A stretch of 64,000 nucleotides of DNA from Gymnogyps californianus (taxonomy: Eukaryota; Chordata; Aves; Accipitriformes; Cathartidae). Shown here in pieces: positions 24,961 to 37,068 of this stretch (position 1 is its first letter; every line of letters begins with the position of its first letter). A program made the translations under genes and the position numbers. Location of the stretch: positions 31,867,001-31,931,000 of the forward strand of contig NC_059478.1 in NCBI RefSeq assembly GCF_018139145.2, given 5' to 3'. The notes under the pieces were generated by a model that was given only the letters and a program-made list of their open reading frames with translations, searched no databases and was not told where the DNA came from.

Positions 24961-26439
24961 CTGCACTTTGCACCCCGAAAAAGTGGATAACATTTACAAA
25001 AGGATATAAATAACTCCTGTGCTAAAGCTTTATTGACCTTCAATGGGATTTTAAACCTTGTGGTTTTGTCTCCCTTTTTTTTTGCCTCCCCTTTTCTTTT
25101 CCTCCCTACATCACTGTTTTTTAACGGTACTGGTATAGTTAAAGTGGAATAATATCCCTAGTATGGGATGAGCGATACATATGCTTATATTGACACAGTG
25201 GATTTCCACATAGGACAAGATATAAGCTGTGAGTATAAATCCCATACATGCCAAGTTATATATCTGATCTGCAGTGGAAGTTGCCATAACACAGAGGGCG
25301 AAAGGAATCTGACCCATAAAGGACCAGTATATTGTTACAGAATCTGCATTTACAGGGAACCACGTCATTGAAGTACTACATGCTATCACTGGGTATAGGA
25401 GAAACTTGGTTTTTTCCTCCCAAAACGGTGTAAAAAGTAATATCCAATACTACTTCAGCGGGGTTGGAAATGGATATCTTATCTACTGTTAACTGAAAAA
25501 GTTCATGGAAAACATTGCTTGTATTTTTTGTTAAATACTGTATATGCCAATAATGATCTTCTGTTTTCATATTATTCTGTGTCAAAAAGACAAGATTAAA
25601 TCCCTCAATAAAGCTACTGACAAAAAGGTCAAGTGCATTTCTTTAAAAACACACAAAAAATGATACTTGTAACATGCGCAGAGTTCCTGCTTTCTCCCTC
25701 CTCCCTTAAACACTTCTTCAAAGTTATCACCAATCTTCAGTCCTTGAAAAAGGGGGTGACCCTCTCAACAGTTAGAAATCTTGCCTGTTTTTTGTTTATC
25801 CTTCCTCTGCTCTTCATCTTCACTTCCCGAAGAAACCTTTACCACCACGGGTGTCCGAGACGAACCCCACGCACTACATGAAGAAGAAACGATGCGAGCA
25901 CTGTACAGCTTCGCCTAAAATTGAAACCTGCCTCTACATTTTACAGCCTTCAACTCCTGTAGCACTAATAACACAGCAGCTAACCCGGGTGGAATGAACA
26001 CGAGAAAGAGAAGAATTCTTTCTGCAATTTAGAAAATTATAGGATCTTTTTTCTTTTTTGTGTGTGGGGTTTTTTAAGATAACTGAGATTGTTCAAGCGT
26101 AATGGAAAGTGACCTCTTTCAGGTGTATAATTTTCTGAAAACCCCTTAAAACAATAGGCTTTTCTCTTCTTCACAAAAGGTAGTTATCCCATAATTGGCA
26201 TGCAGACACGGAATTGGTATTTGCCAGCAGTAGAAGTTTTCTCAAATAAATTTGGTGTCAGGTGCAACCGTGAATCTGTCGGATGATTATTATTTATCTG
26301 CTTAGCGCTGACAGAGTGCTGTGCCCAGTATCTGCACAGAAACAGCCTTATAAAGAAAAAAATTCCTATTTAGGGAAGGGCCAAAACTAGGAATCAAAAT
26401 ATCCAACATCTCCTCCTAGGGCTGCCTTAGACATTTATT

Positions 26440-26550
26440 CTCATCTTCAAATATGTAACTCTCTGCTTCAGTCTCTTATTTATTTATAATAAGGAACTGG
26501 TAATATTTAACACACATGTAAGAGTAGAGGCACTTGAAATGTAATGCATT
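26440..26550 (+). repeat. MIR-like SINE relic
   Basis: The order of segments follows the MIR core: a 'TAACTCTCTGCTTCAGT' part, then a 'TTATAATAAGGAACTGGTAAT' like part, then a GAGGCACTTGAAATGTAA-like tail. The match is from memory of the family consensus and is diverged. An MIR-related or other amniote tRNA-derived SINE is equally possible. A weaker resemblance to an ancient amniote repeat begins at about 26284. Confidence 0.4.
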
Positions 26551-28554
26551 CATTGTGACCTTCAGCTGAAAGGAACTATAGAAGAACAACAAATTAATAT
26601 TCTTTGCTGTACTCTCATGCTTTCTGCTCATGAGTAGTCTGTGCTCATGTGCTTTATACAGAATTTAAGTTTGTTCATACAAAAGAGCCAATAATGGAGA
26701 AAATCAAAGCTTCACTTAATAAAACTTACTTTGATGTCACTAGATTTTACTTCCATTAACCTTTCAACTGCCATGGACGTTCTGCCTATATGCATTCATT
26801 TGTCCGGCAAAGTGGAAAATTGCTGGCAGGGTAAGATCTAAAAAGAAACCATCAGACGAGATAAAAAGAGAAGATTTATGAACATCTGCTTCATAGCTCC
26901 ATGCACTAGAGCACTATAAACTGAAAACTTTGCAAATTAGACTGTTATTTATGGCCTTCAACTTCCATGTCAGCAAAAGCTATCATACCTGCAGAGTTAA
27001 AATTCCTGGAAACAAAAGTTCACAGATCATGCCTGGCATCAGAGATGACCACGTGAGGCACAGCACACTTGAAACAGAGTTGACAATGTGCTGCTTTTCT
27101 TTTAATCTGATGCCTGTTATTGGAGTCATGGGTGGTAAAAAATAAAAATCATGGAGACACAAAAAGATGAAGCGACTATAATGTTCTTCACGAGATTTAC
27201 AGTTGGACGTAGCTTTGCCCAATGGCGCTCACTTTGGTCTTTCAGGTAGTTCTCAACCTCTGTAGCCCTCATTCCTGGGTGCTGGAGTGCTCTACCCTGT
27301 AGGATGTCTCTCCTGCAATGTAACGACTCCGATCTAAGCTCCACATTAGTCGATGGGAATTTTACTGTCAGCTCAGGCTCCAAGCACAGATTCATGCACA
27401 GCCCTAAAGTTGAGGAGCTGGTATTTTGGTTCAAGCCACAACCAAATGCAGTTGTTTACTAATAAAACCCAATAAATGAAAGTTATACCTGCACCCTCAA
27501 CTCTGCCTCTATGAATCAGTGTGATGCAATTGTAAACACTGTCTGCAGCATCATTTTTTCCTAGGGGAGATGGTGCACTCGTCAGTGTGCTTGGCTTTTC
27601 AAGCTTGTTGCCTTCTCTGCTCAGCAAGCTGCCCTTTAACATGCTCCATCTGGCAGATCGGTGGTGACACCCTTCCCCCTCTACGTGCTGGTAGGCTTGT
27701 GACGGCAGGCTTTGGGATGCCCTTCCTCCCATTGCTTGCCTCAAGCCAGCAGAAGAGCAGCCTGCTACTCCCTATTAATTTTCCAGTGGGGAAAAACATC
27801 TTGGGGCTCCCTTCCAAGCACATTCTGCTGCTCATAAGCTGGCTTCTGCCTCACACAAAAATTAACCATGCCTCCGTAGGGTTTTTAAACAAGCTTCAAC
27901 CCAGGTTTTTCTTTAGATGCCTCAGATCTGCTCACCTTCCAATCTAACCTTCCTGATTCTTTCCAGGTGCTGCAGAGAAGACAATCTACCATGGGTGGGG
28001 ATGGGGACATACAATTAACCCATTTGACCTGCTACATCTGCACCCCTACTCCCCCATCCTTCTGTTTGGAAAGGAATTTTTTCTCCTTTCCAACTATTCT
28101 CCAGATTAAAAATAGGTTTACTTCCTAAATCAGCCATATCCATCTCCCATTTCTCCTTCTTAGTGTATCTCCAGGGTTTTCACGTTAGAGTTCATTGGCT
28201 CCATTTGCTTGTTTTCCATTAAGCAAGCAATGCTGCATCATTTGCCATTTTAGTATTCAGACTCTTTATGATCCTTCTACAATAGTGAAGTATTTTCCTT
28301 CCCGTTTTAGTGAAGAGACATCAAATCATACAAAGTTTTACTGAACAAAAGTGCAACAATGAACTGAACCAGGAGTTCACACATCGTAGTCCAAATCCTC
28401 ACTAGCAAGACCAGCCTCATCGCATTCCCAAGAACTGCTTGAACAAAGTGAAGATGGGTACGGAAAGACATCTAAATAGATAAGAAAAGGTCAACACAAA
28501 TCTCTGGGACACATAACGGAGCAAAGGGCAACCCCAGTGTGAGTTTCATACTTC

Positions 28555-28568
28555 TCACCTGCAGGTGA
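28555..28568. promoter_or_regulatory. 14-bp palindrome of two E-boxes
   Basis: TCACCTGCAGGTGA is perfectly palindromic and contains CACCTG and CAGGTG, the sites used by Snail and ZEB zinc-finger repressors and some bHLH factors. On the minus strand it also forms a good donor sequence (CAG/GTGAGA). Only the motif supports function. Confidence 0.25.
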
Positions 28569-29716
28569 CATCTAGCACTTTCTCAAAATTACAAGGGGGA
28601 ATAATTGGAAGTTTGCTCCAATTCTTTCTTCAGCCATAATAAAAAACTTTGGAAAACGGTCAAGAGCTGCAACAGGGCAGAAATAAAAGATGTTGTAAGG
28701 CCAATCTTCACCTTAGTGTATGAAAGTTCAGGCAGCCCCGCAAAATCTCTCTGTTCACTATAGCGAAGAAGTCACTGGTAATTTTATAAGGGCAACATGT
28801 TTGCTACTAAAAGCACAGAAGTTTTGAAGAACTGGCTGTTCAATATTTGGATTCAGAAAGCTGTTTCTGATACGAATTGCCCTAGTGGCAACTAATGAAA
28901 AAAAAAAAAAAACCTTAGCCTTCAGCCTGTCAAAGAGACAGCTGTGACCTTAATTTGCCACACAGATCTTTGATGAGTATGAAAGTATTTCCCTCAAATA
29001 TCTTAGAAGGACAGCATACTGCCTAATGAGCTAGAGATCTCAAACCCACAGGCACCACGGTAATTACAAAGGGGTATTTAATTATCTAACCCTGGCATCT
29101 AAAGAATTAACAAACCTTGATAATGAAAGGAAACCAGAGAGGAAAGAAGAATTCATCGTCTAAGCCACAAAACGCTGGGAAAATCACTATAGAGACAGGT
29201 TTCAATAGATTCATATCTGGTATTTCTAAAAGCTTACTGTGTACTAAAATGCCAGATGTTCACACATTACGGTTGTTATTACTGTTAATAGCATTAATTG
29301 GGAGAAAGAGGAAGTTAATCCAATCTAATTCAGGAAACTGAGTAGAGAAATATATAAGAAAACAAATGGAAGTCTGTAACAAAGACAGATACCCAATATT
29401 TTGGCAATCTGCACATTTCATACACTATTGGCACAGTCATTCCAGAAGTGGCCAAACAAGAGAAATGTCCCTCTCTAGGAACTATGTCATTTACATTTGT
29501 TCACCACACAGAACAGCAAAATAAATAAAACGACTCTCGATGTTTGGGGCCCTGCATGGCCTCTTCTTGCAGCTCCAGCAATGACAGGGCTTCATGCATA
29601 CCTCCGCATTGCTTCACTTGTGTTATTTATTTCCTTTGCAGAGAAACTTTTGCCTTCTCAACGGCAGAAAACCACTGGTTACTTGAATTTCAGTGCTCTA
29701 TCAAAAATAAAAGGCA

Positions 29717-29771
29717 CCATTACATGCCATTACATGTAGACCCTGCCTCCTTGCAAATGTATGCAAATGCA
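29717..29771 (+). repeat. Two adjacent 10-base-period tandem repeats
   Basis: CCATTACATG occurs twice in tandem (29717-29736). Fifteen bases on, TGCAAATGTA/TGCAAATGCA occurs as a second pair of 10-base units (29752-29771) carrying octamer-like ATGCAAAT. Both have a period of one helical turn. Confidence 0.55.
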
Positions 29772-32597
29772 TGTGTATAACAAAGCAATTTACATCTGCC
29801 CAAAGCCTCAAAGGGAGTGTATTTGCTTTGATCAAAGCTTAAAATGGGATTTATCTGTAGGGCATAAAAACAATGTTTGCCTTAAAGAAAACAGCAGTGG
29901 CTTTAGATCGCTGCAATGAGGCTGTTCTGTTCATTGTGGCATTGCTGTTTGTAATGCTGCTAAGGTTGCGTGAGCATTTCCCTTATAATCCTCTGTATCC
30001 AGAAGCTTATAGCTTGCCAGTGAAATGTCTCTCCAACTTACACTTAGCGTGTAAGACATCAATCTATCAGCTAGCCTTTTATTTCCTCACCAAATTATTA
30101 AAAAAACCAAACAAACCCACATATTTCTTTATAAATTATATTTTATTATTAGCGTCTGCTGCAATTTTTGCAAGAAGCAAGCTGAATTATCTCAAGGTGT
30201 TTTAAACCAAGGCCAAACAAAGCTCAGTTTTATCTGGAAAACATTCATGTAAAAATAAAGGCCAGTAAATGTATAACGTACAAAACAGAAGGTGCCTATG
30301 ATGCATTACTTGGTTCACTAAACAGCTGCTGCCCTCAGAAAAACCCAACAGTGCAAATATGAAGTATCCCACAGAATTTTTCCTTCAAATTCTGTCAATA
30401 GAAAGAGATATAGTTAATGGTAAGTGAATAATTTGAAGAAATCCAGAAATCAGTGATGATTGGATAACTGGCATGGAGATTCCCAAAAAGATTTTCTCAT
30501 CTGCCACAACAGGGAATCCTTCTGCATTGTCGAAGAAACTGAAAAAATCTGCAACGTCAGTGAATTCATCCTACTGACAAAAGTCCAGCCACACTTCTCG
30601 GAAGATGTGTTTCAGCTGACAAATACTTCAGAAAACATGGGCTATTCTGCTCCAGGGGGTTCTGCACGTCAGCTGGGAGAAGAGTTAAGTTTTAACAAGA
30701 AGTCATGCAAGTAAGTCTGTGAGAGAACTTTTCATGCTGTTACTGAAAGTAAACTAAAGGATGTTTCCAGATGTAAGCTCTTATTTGAAGTTGCTGAGAG
30801 CAGCTCTAAAGCCAAGTGGAAAAAAACCCCCACGTTTAATAATTTTATACTGCATATTATCCAGATGCAAACAGGAACAGAAGACTTTTAGGATGAAAGG
30901 TATTCAGTGTTAGCTGTTTCTTTTTGTCTTCAGCACTGAAAGTTTATTTCATTCACCGTAAGCATCACAACACAAGGGGTGACGTTCCTTACCGGGATGG
31001 CACCCAGGTAAACCTCCTGCCCACCAGTAGTTACAACCCAAGGGCAAAATTTTGTCCTATAAATATGAATCCATTCATTAGCATTTCTAGCATCACCTGC
31101 ATTTTGCATGTTAAGGATGTCATTATAAACAGGGAGTTTCAGTTATTGCTTAGTTAACTCTATGCAACTGTTTCCCATGCATATAGGAGACGACTGCTCA
31201 CAGGCAGGAAACAGTAATTGCATATTCATAAGTATCTCAACACACAATTAATTGCTGAGTGGTGAAAAAGCAGTAATGAATAAAAAAGATTTCTACTTTA
31301 ACACTGAATGAAATACATATTAAACGCACACTGTGCATGTTACATCACCAACAAGTATACTTGGCTTCACATCTGCCACAAACTCATCGTTGCATCAGAA
31401 ATCCAAAAGCTTTAGTTGCTTAATAAAAAAGAAAGATAGTGTGCCCTTCTTCATTTACTACTACTGCAATCACATTAGATCTTGAACTAACCCATAATAA
31501 GCAGAGGTAAGTGCTGGAGTTTCTTTTTTTGATGTTCCCTTGAAGCACAGGCAAAGTGCACAGTAATAGGCTGCGACATTATCATATTGCTTCCCACTTA
31601 GGCGTTCAATAACTTAGCTATAACCTAGTAAAGACAAGTCTTCTGATGGCTTTGACACTTCCACTTTCACTTTCTCACTTTTGAGGCTTCTCATCATTAA
31701 ATTAACTGTACTCCGTAATTGTTGTTAAATGACTACCAGCAACAGAGCCAAGGAAAATGACTCCATTTTTGTATTGACCTTATAAATCCATTTAATTGGC
31801 AGGCAATTGTCAGGCCAGATGAGTTTCTGTTGGATCAAAAACTACATCCAAATATGTGAAACCACAGTATCTTTCCTTCCAATCATATTTGGCCCATGTA
31901 CCAGCTTTCTCAGGTTTTCATAGTTAGATTTCCTGCAAAGTTTAACAATCTACGTGAATACACTGTCCAGTGTCAGTATCTTGACGTTAGTTTCCGAATG
32001 TCCAAATCCTTTGTTATACTTAGGATCTAGTTTTAACCATATAGCTAGAAAATGTATTTGTATTGAATTTATATTGCTCCTAAATTAATGCATACAAGGA
32101 AAGATGTTAGCATCAAGATTTAGTACTTTTTAACCTTGAAGGTATGCCATATAATAGGTATTGATTTTATCTTTTTTATTACACAGAAAAAATAATAAAA
32201 TATGTCTGCTGGTGAACTGTTATACGACAGAATAAATGGTTAGCAGTGTATGTTATAAAATAGCACGGTGACACCACGTATGTTTGCTTTAAAAGCTTAT
32301 TATAAAAATCAATGATGATATACATCTTGGTTAGGCTCATTTTTTCTAATTAAAGAGACAGTGTCAAAAAGAGGTTTTCAGTAGTTCAAGCTGTAATTCT
32401 TATTTCTCTTCATCATCTGTAATATTTTCTCTCACTGAGGAGGCCTTGCAAATAATATTACTCTATAAAATTTTGTTCATTTCCACTCAGAAATCATTCT
32501 GCATGTGGCATTGAGATTAATGTTGTTCTTTTATGTACGATCATGATAATGTGCAATGCTTCAGATTAAATCCTCTAGTTTTCCTAAGCGGACTCTA

Positions 32598-32671
32598 AGG
32601 GTGAAATTCTGATCGCCTTTAAGTCAAAGAAAAACTTCTGTTCACCCCAACAGAGCCAGATTTTACACCCT
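32598..32671. repeat. Ancient palindromic amniote repeat (non-autonomous DNA element)
   Basis: The left end AGGGTGAAATTCTG and right end CAGATTTTACACCCT are inverted copies. The interior holds AAGTCAA and GAGCCAGATTTTACACC pieces. This follows the palindromic family common in turtles, crocodilians and birds, whose consensus runs from GGGTGAAAT-CTGGCCCC through a 'TTGAAGTCAATGG' centre back to the inverse end. The copy is short and diverged, consistent with great age. I recognise the pattern but cannot give a database name with certainty. Confidence 0.6.
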
Positions 32672-32679
32672 GAAGGTAC

Positions 32680-33465
32680 GAAAGCTGCTTCTCTCTCCTC
32701 CAAGAATGCAAGGAGAAAGCAAGGGGAATAACTCAGTGGAAAGCAACATAAAAGAAAGCTGGCAGGATATCCGCTCTAAAGGGATCCCTCCCAGCAAAAG
32801 AGAAAAGAGAAATACCTTGGGAGAAATGCAGTGCTCCTTCCATCTCCTCTGAAAGTGCATGGAGGCAGAGTCATAGGACAGATTTAATGTTCACCTTAAG
32901 TGATTAAGGTGATCTTCAAGGTTTTAGAAGCTTGCACTGGCACTTGAACATGGTTCACCTCAAACTCACAAAATACCTCTGTGGTGCAGCCGTATCTGTT
33001 GCTACTTTCCTCAGCGTACCGCAGCAGTTCTAGGATCCAGCTTTTAGAGACAGGGTTCATTTATATCCCTGTTGGTAGTTAACAGGTACATAACTTTTAT
33101 AAAAAGCCCTTCCTGTACCTTAAATATCCTTGAAACATTTTTGTTGGTAGTTGCCCCTTTTAAGCTGATTGGTCTTCAATCAAAATGAAATATATCAAAA
33201 CTATTTTGTTATTCACCCAGAAAATTCACTTTCAGACACAATCATCTTTCTTTCCTGAATTCCACCTAATTTGTTAACCTGTTTCTCTTATCGAACTACC
33301 TGTAGATGAATGCTATATTCCAAGGCAGAAAAAGGGTCTTTGCACACAGGGTATATTACCTCTCTGGCTCCCAGACAGAACTTCACTGACGTTTCTTGAA
33401 TCTATTTTAAATTGCAAGCTTGGACATTCATAATGCCCCACTCATTAAAGATCTCTGCATAAAAC
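32680..33465. other. Non-coding block between two repeats
   Basis: No coding region recognised. A perfect 9-bp stem with a 4-base loop (TCACCTTAA GTGA TTAAGGTGA) lies at 32891-32912; a few such stems are expected by chance in 64 kb. The remainder is unremarkable AT-rich sequence leading into the CR1 element. Confidence 0.5.
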
Positions 33466-33469
33466 TGAT

Positions 33470-34330
33470 TATCAGGCATGCACCCTCAGCAAACGTGTGG
33501 ATGGTACTAAATTAAGGGGAGAGGTCAACAAAAAGAGCAGAGCTTCAATTCAGAGGGGCTTTGATAAACTTGAAGATGGAGTCAACAGAAACCTCATAAT
33601 CCTCAGCAAAGAGAAATACAAAGTTTAGCAGTTGCCATGGACTAATCCCACGCATGAGCACAGGCTGGGAATCACCTGGGTGAACAGCAGCTCTGCTGAA
33701 AAAGACCTGTAGGTTTCAGTGGGCAGCAAACTGAATAGAAACCAACAGTGGACACCCACCACAAGTAAGGGGAACCACAACGTGGGCTACATAAAGAGTT
33801 TGGGGAGTTACTACTCCCCTCTGTTTGGCACCGGTGATGCCACACCTTGAATATTGTGTTCACTTTTGGACCTCCCCATTCAGGAGTGATGCTTAGAAGC
33901 TGTCAAAGGTCCATGAAACTGCTATCAAGATGGATCAGTGAGCTACAAAACAGATCTGCATGGAGAGCCCGAGAGAGCTGAAATTGTTCGTCTGGAAACT
34001 AAGAGTGGCTCTAGTGGCAGCTACAACTACTGTAAAATCTAACACAAAGATAATAGCTAAATTCTCATTGGTATTGGCAGACAATACAACACATGGCAAC
34101 AGCCACAAACCCAGGTGGGAAGGTTCAGACTGGTCATTTGAGAAAGCAGCGTGGGCACACATTACAACAGAGGCTGTCAAATCTCTGTCCTCAGAGGATT
34201 TCAAGACTTGGCTTGACCAAGTCATGGCTGACCTGGCTAGTGTTTGTGATCATCCCACTTCAAGCAAGAGGTTAGACTCAAAACCTCCAGACTTCCCTCC
34301 CAACCAGCATTTCAATGATTTGAATATCAC
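33470..34330 (+). mobile_element. CR1 LINE, 5'-truncated and decayed, plus strand
   Basis: CR1 is the main LINE of birds; its ORF2 codes for endonuclease and reverse transcriptase. This copy starts inside the reverse-transcriptase region with a GCACCCTCAGCAAA-type segment and translates in shifting frames to CR1-like pieces. These include a KLE-NLI region, AGCTCTGCTGAAAAAGACCT (the 'SSAEKDL' segment) near 33690-33709, and HLEYCV-FW near 33843-33870. The 3' part has the CR1 'SLSSEDFKTWLDQ' type segment near 34180-34220 and ends in TTCCCTCCCAACCAGCATTT-like tail sequence. Stops and frameshifts throughout show it is dead. An open frame of 130 codons at 33960-34352 lies inside it and is not a host gene. 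Confidence 0.88.
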
Positions 34331-34992
34331 TTTTGTATGGTGTCCTCTGTAACTCCTCCGTTTTCACACCGTTTTCCACATATCGATTCTGATGAGTTTT
34401 CAGGTGGTGCAATGCAAACTATTCTAGAGAAACGAAGGTGAAGCCATGTTAAAGTCTCCTGCCCACACTTCTAACCTGTCCCCACCTGCCTGTATAATTT
34501 TCTTTCTTCCTCATTGAGAAAGGCATTTTTAAATTTTCTTCTTTTTTAACTCTCTTCCTCTGCCTTTTCAATTCGTTGCTATGCAAGCCATAAAGTGCAA
34601 AGAAATGCCTGCAACAGAACAGGACCCTCTCTTTACAAGTAAATTCATTTCTGTGTGAAGACACAGCCTTCCTCCTTTCAAGAAACAGCAGCCAAGAGAG
34701 CCAGTAGGTGGTCAGACCCCTCACTGTCTTTTTAGTGTCTTTAGTTTCCTCTCAGCTTCTGAAAAGGAAAGCGGATCCTGATCAAGGAAACCAGAGAGAA
34801 AAGCCAAATGCAGTTCTCTATTGCCTCAGACCACCTTAGCCCTCCTGGGACCTTGGTATCAGGCAAGAAAGGCAGGAGCATAAGAAGCCTTCTTTTTTCA
34901 CCTAGTTTCCACTTTCCTGTCTTCCCATATTCTTTAGATATCAGTCCGACAACACAGATAAGTAGAGTGACCTATACAGACCTCTCAGATAT

Positions 34993-35018
34993 ATTTGGAT
35001 CTCTGGAGAGATCCAAAT
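34993..35018. repeat. Near-perfect 26-bp palindrome
   Basis: ATTTGGATCTCT and AGAGATCCAAAT are exact 12-base reverse complements separated only by GG. A perfect 12-bp stem with so short a loop is unlikely by chance in 64 kb (a few per cent by a rough estimate). It could be a dimer binding site, a cruciform-prone point or the footprint of a small inverted insertion. It lies in a locally open frame, but no protein family is recognised. Confidence 0.7.
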
Positions 35019-37013
35019 GGGAAAAAAGAAAGTGCTATTGCAATTGTCTTAAGATACCTTTTATGAAAACTTAAACCACAGACCATGCTTCATTTTGTGT
35101 TACTACCATTTCATAGTACTCTCAGGTTACCATATGGGTTGCACTCAGGAAGCTCTTAAAATAGTCTTGCTAAATCATCTTATACATGCATATTAATACT
35201 CTTTTGAGAGTATAATGATGAAGTTTATGAAGGCAGTAAGTTATCAGACATAGTTTTAAAATATCTGGTCTTACATATAGCAGTATTTTACCTTCTTTTG
35301 AACAAAAGTGTACCTGGTGGGATACACAGAAGCATCTTGCAAAAAGCATAAAGGTATTTGTTTTAGAATCAGAGATACAGGAAATCTGTCTTTTTATCCT
35401 TGACTGAGCCTCAACTAGATTTAACCTTAGCTAGCACCACAGTGTCAGCTCATAACCCATTTCCCCTTACTCCATCTCCTAAATCTGAACGTTCTGGAGG
35501 CAAAATTCACAAGTGTCGAGGGTTTAGAGAGTCTCAGGAACGGGAAGTGCTGTCATTAGGACTACAAGCCATGTTTCAGTGCATACTTTGTATGTTTCGA
35601 GAGCTTACTTCCTCCTCCTGCTCTTAAATCTTTGTTGAGAAAAGATTGTGACTAGGAATGATGAAGTGTGTGAACTAAGGGGATTGTAGTGTCCTTAAAA
35701 GAAGAAAAAGAAAAAAATGGCATGGCATTCTTTGCAATGGTTATCATCAACAGCCATCCTTTGTGCTTGAGCACTCGCTAAAGCATAAAGTAACTGCAAT
35801 ACATCCCATCTCTATTGATTCAGAAAAGAAAGGTAATTGATTCACCCTCAGGATTTCCTTTAAAAGACACTGGGTAAGAATTATCTCTCCTATATCACAT
35901 CACAAAACACACTAAACAAAGCTACTTGAGATTTGTATACTGTCATCCATCACTGGAATCCCCGAGCTCTTTTCAAGTATAATTGAGAGTAGACAACTAT
36001 ATTTTTGGGGTCGTTGGAGGGTCTCTCTCCCTCTTTCAGGGTAAAACCCTCCACTTGCAGTATTTGGGAAAGGGTTGGCTTGGAGTGAAGGAGGGTTTGT
36101 TATTTTGTTCATTGACTTGAGTTCGAGGCTTAAAAAGATACAGCAAAATGATCAAAGTAAACACTGAAGACTAAATAACATCAGGTAAGCCCCTTTCCCC
36201 CACTCCCCCCATCATAGTTTCTATTTGCATGCTTAATTTCAGTCCATTAAAACTTCTGCAAAAAGAGTGCTGACGCATATGCTATACGCATTGAGCCCTA
36301 GGTTACACAAAGACTCTTACTCAGCAAATGTAGATCCAATGCTACCACAATTTATACAAAAGACTTGATTTTTAAACCTCCTGAATTCTCCTTTTCTATG
36401 GATTTGCATATTTTTAATGCATCTTGGCATATAACCTATAAAGGTTGGCCTTATTTCTGAAATGCTGTCAATTCTCCTGCTATATATTACAAAACATCAA
36501 TCCCATGATAGGGATGCCGTGCTTCTAGCCACTGGCACTTGTAGCTACTTATAAAACCTATTAGACACTTGGACACAAAACTCTCTGATAACATTTGAAA
36601 ATTTGACCTGATGGAGTGAAACTTTATCTAATATGGACAAATAATAAGGAGAAAACTGCGATTCTAGTCTATAGCCTCCAAAAATTCTTCGTTAGAGATT
36701 TTACTGAATTGCTGTAGTGGTTACAAACGACAAGAACCAAAGCCAGTAGCTCCAGACTTAAATGTCTTCTCACAGTAAAAATAGAAATCTCAAAGTTATT
36801 CTGTGCAGGACAGCAACTGATAGCCAAGAAACTGCCTTCCATAATTAACGTGCTGTTTTTCTAGATGAGCATTTTCACTAAAATATTTTTACTTTGAATT
36901 TCTGACAAGTTAAAAAAAGAAGAAGGGCTGAGCACTCAGACTGGCAGACTGCCTGAACGTACTTAGAATCATTAACCGATCTCATGTTGTCACCTGCTGC
37001 CACCTTCCCACAG

Positions 37014-37068
37014 GGGAGCAGATGTCCCGAAACAAACGGTGCTACTAGGGTGGGAATGTGAAAGTCAG
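37014..37068 (+). other. Exon-like segment, 55 nt
   Basis: A good acceptor (CTGCTGCCACCTTCCCACAG) precedes and a good donor (CAG/GTGAGA) follows. One frame is open through the whole segment, coding for GADVPKQTVLLGWECESQ; the other two have stops. The peptide is not recognised. Pseudo-exons of this quality are common in vertebrate introns, so this is only a candidate, for example for a lncRNA or alternative exon. Confidence 0.2.

Larger units (their letters stand above)
18142..26270. other. Non-coding block, no gene seen
   Basis: Around 18290-18860 several overlapping frames are open on both strands because the DNA is GC-richer. None of the translations resembles a known family. Around 20642-20989 a plus-strand frame of 115 codons is open, begins at GTG and is unrecognised. 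Small palindromes, an octamer pair and a pyrimidine-rich zone are listed separately. A MIR-like look at 21420-21560 was too weak to call. Confidence 0.5.
26560..32590. other. Non-coding block, no gene seen
   Basis: AT-rich sequence without recognisable coding regions. Open frames at 27373-27947 overlap on both strands in a GC-richer patch and match nothing known. It includes an A run at 28896-28912 and donor-like sites near 30419 and 30713 without convincing partners. Nothing further was identified between 30900 and 32590. Confidence 0.55.
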
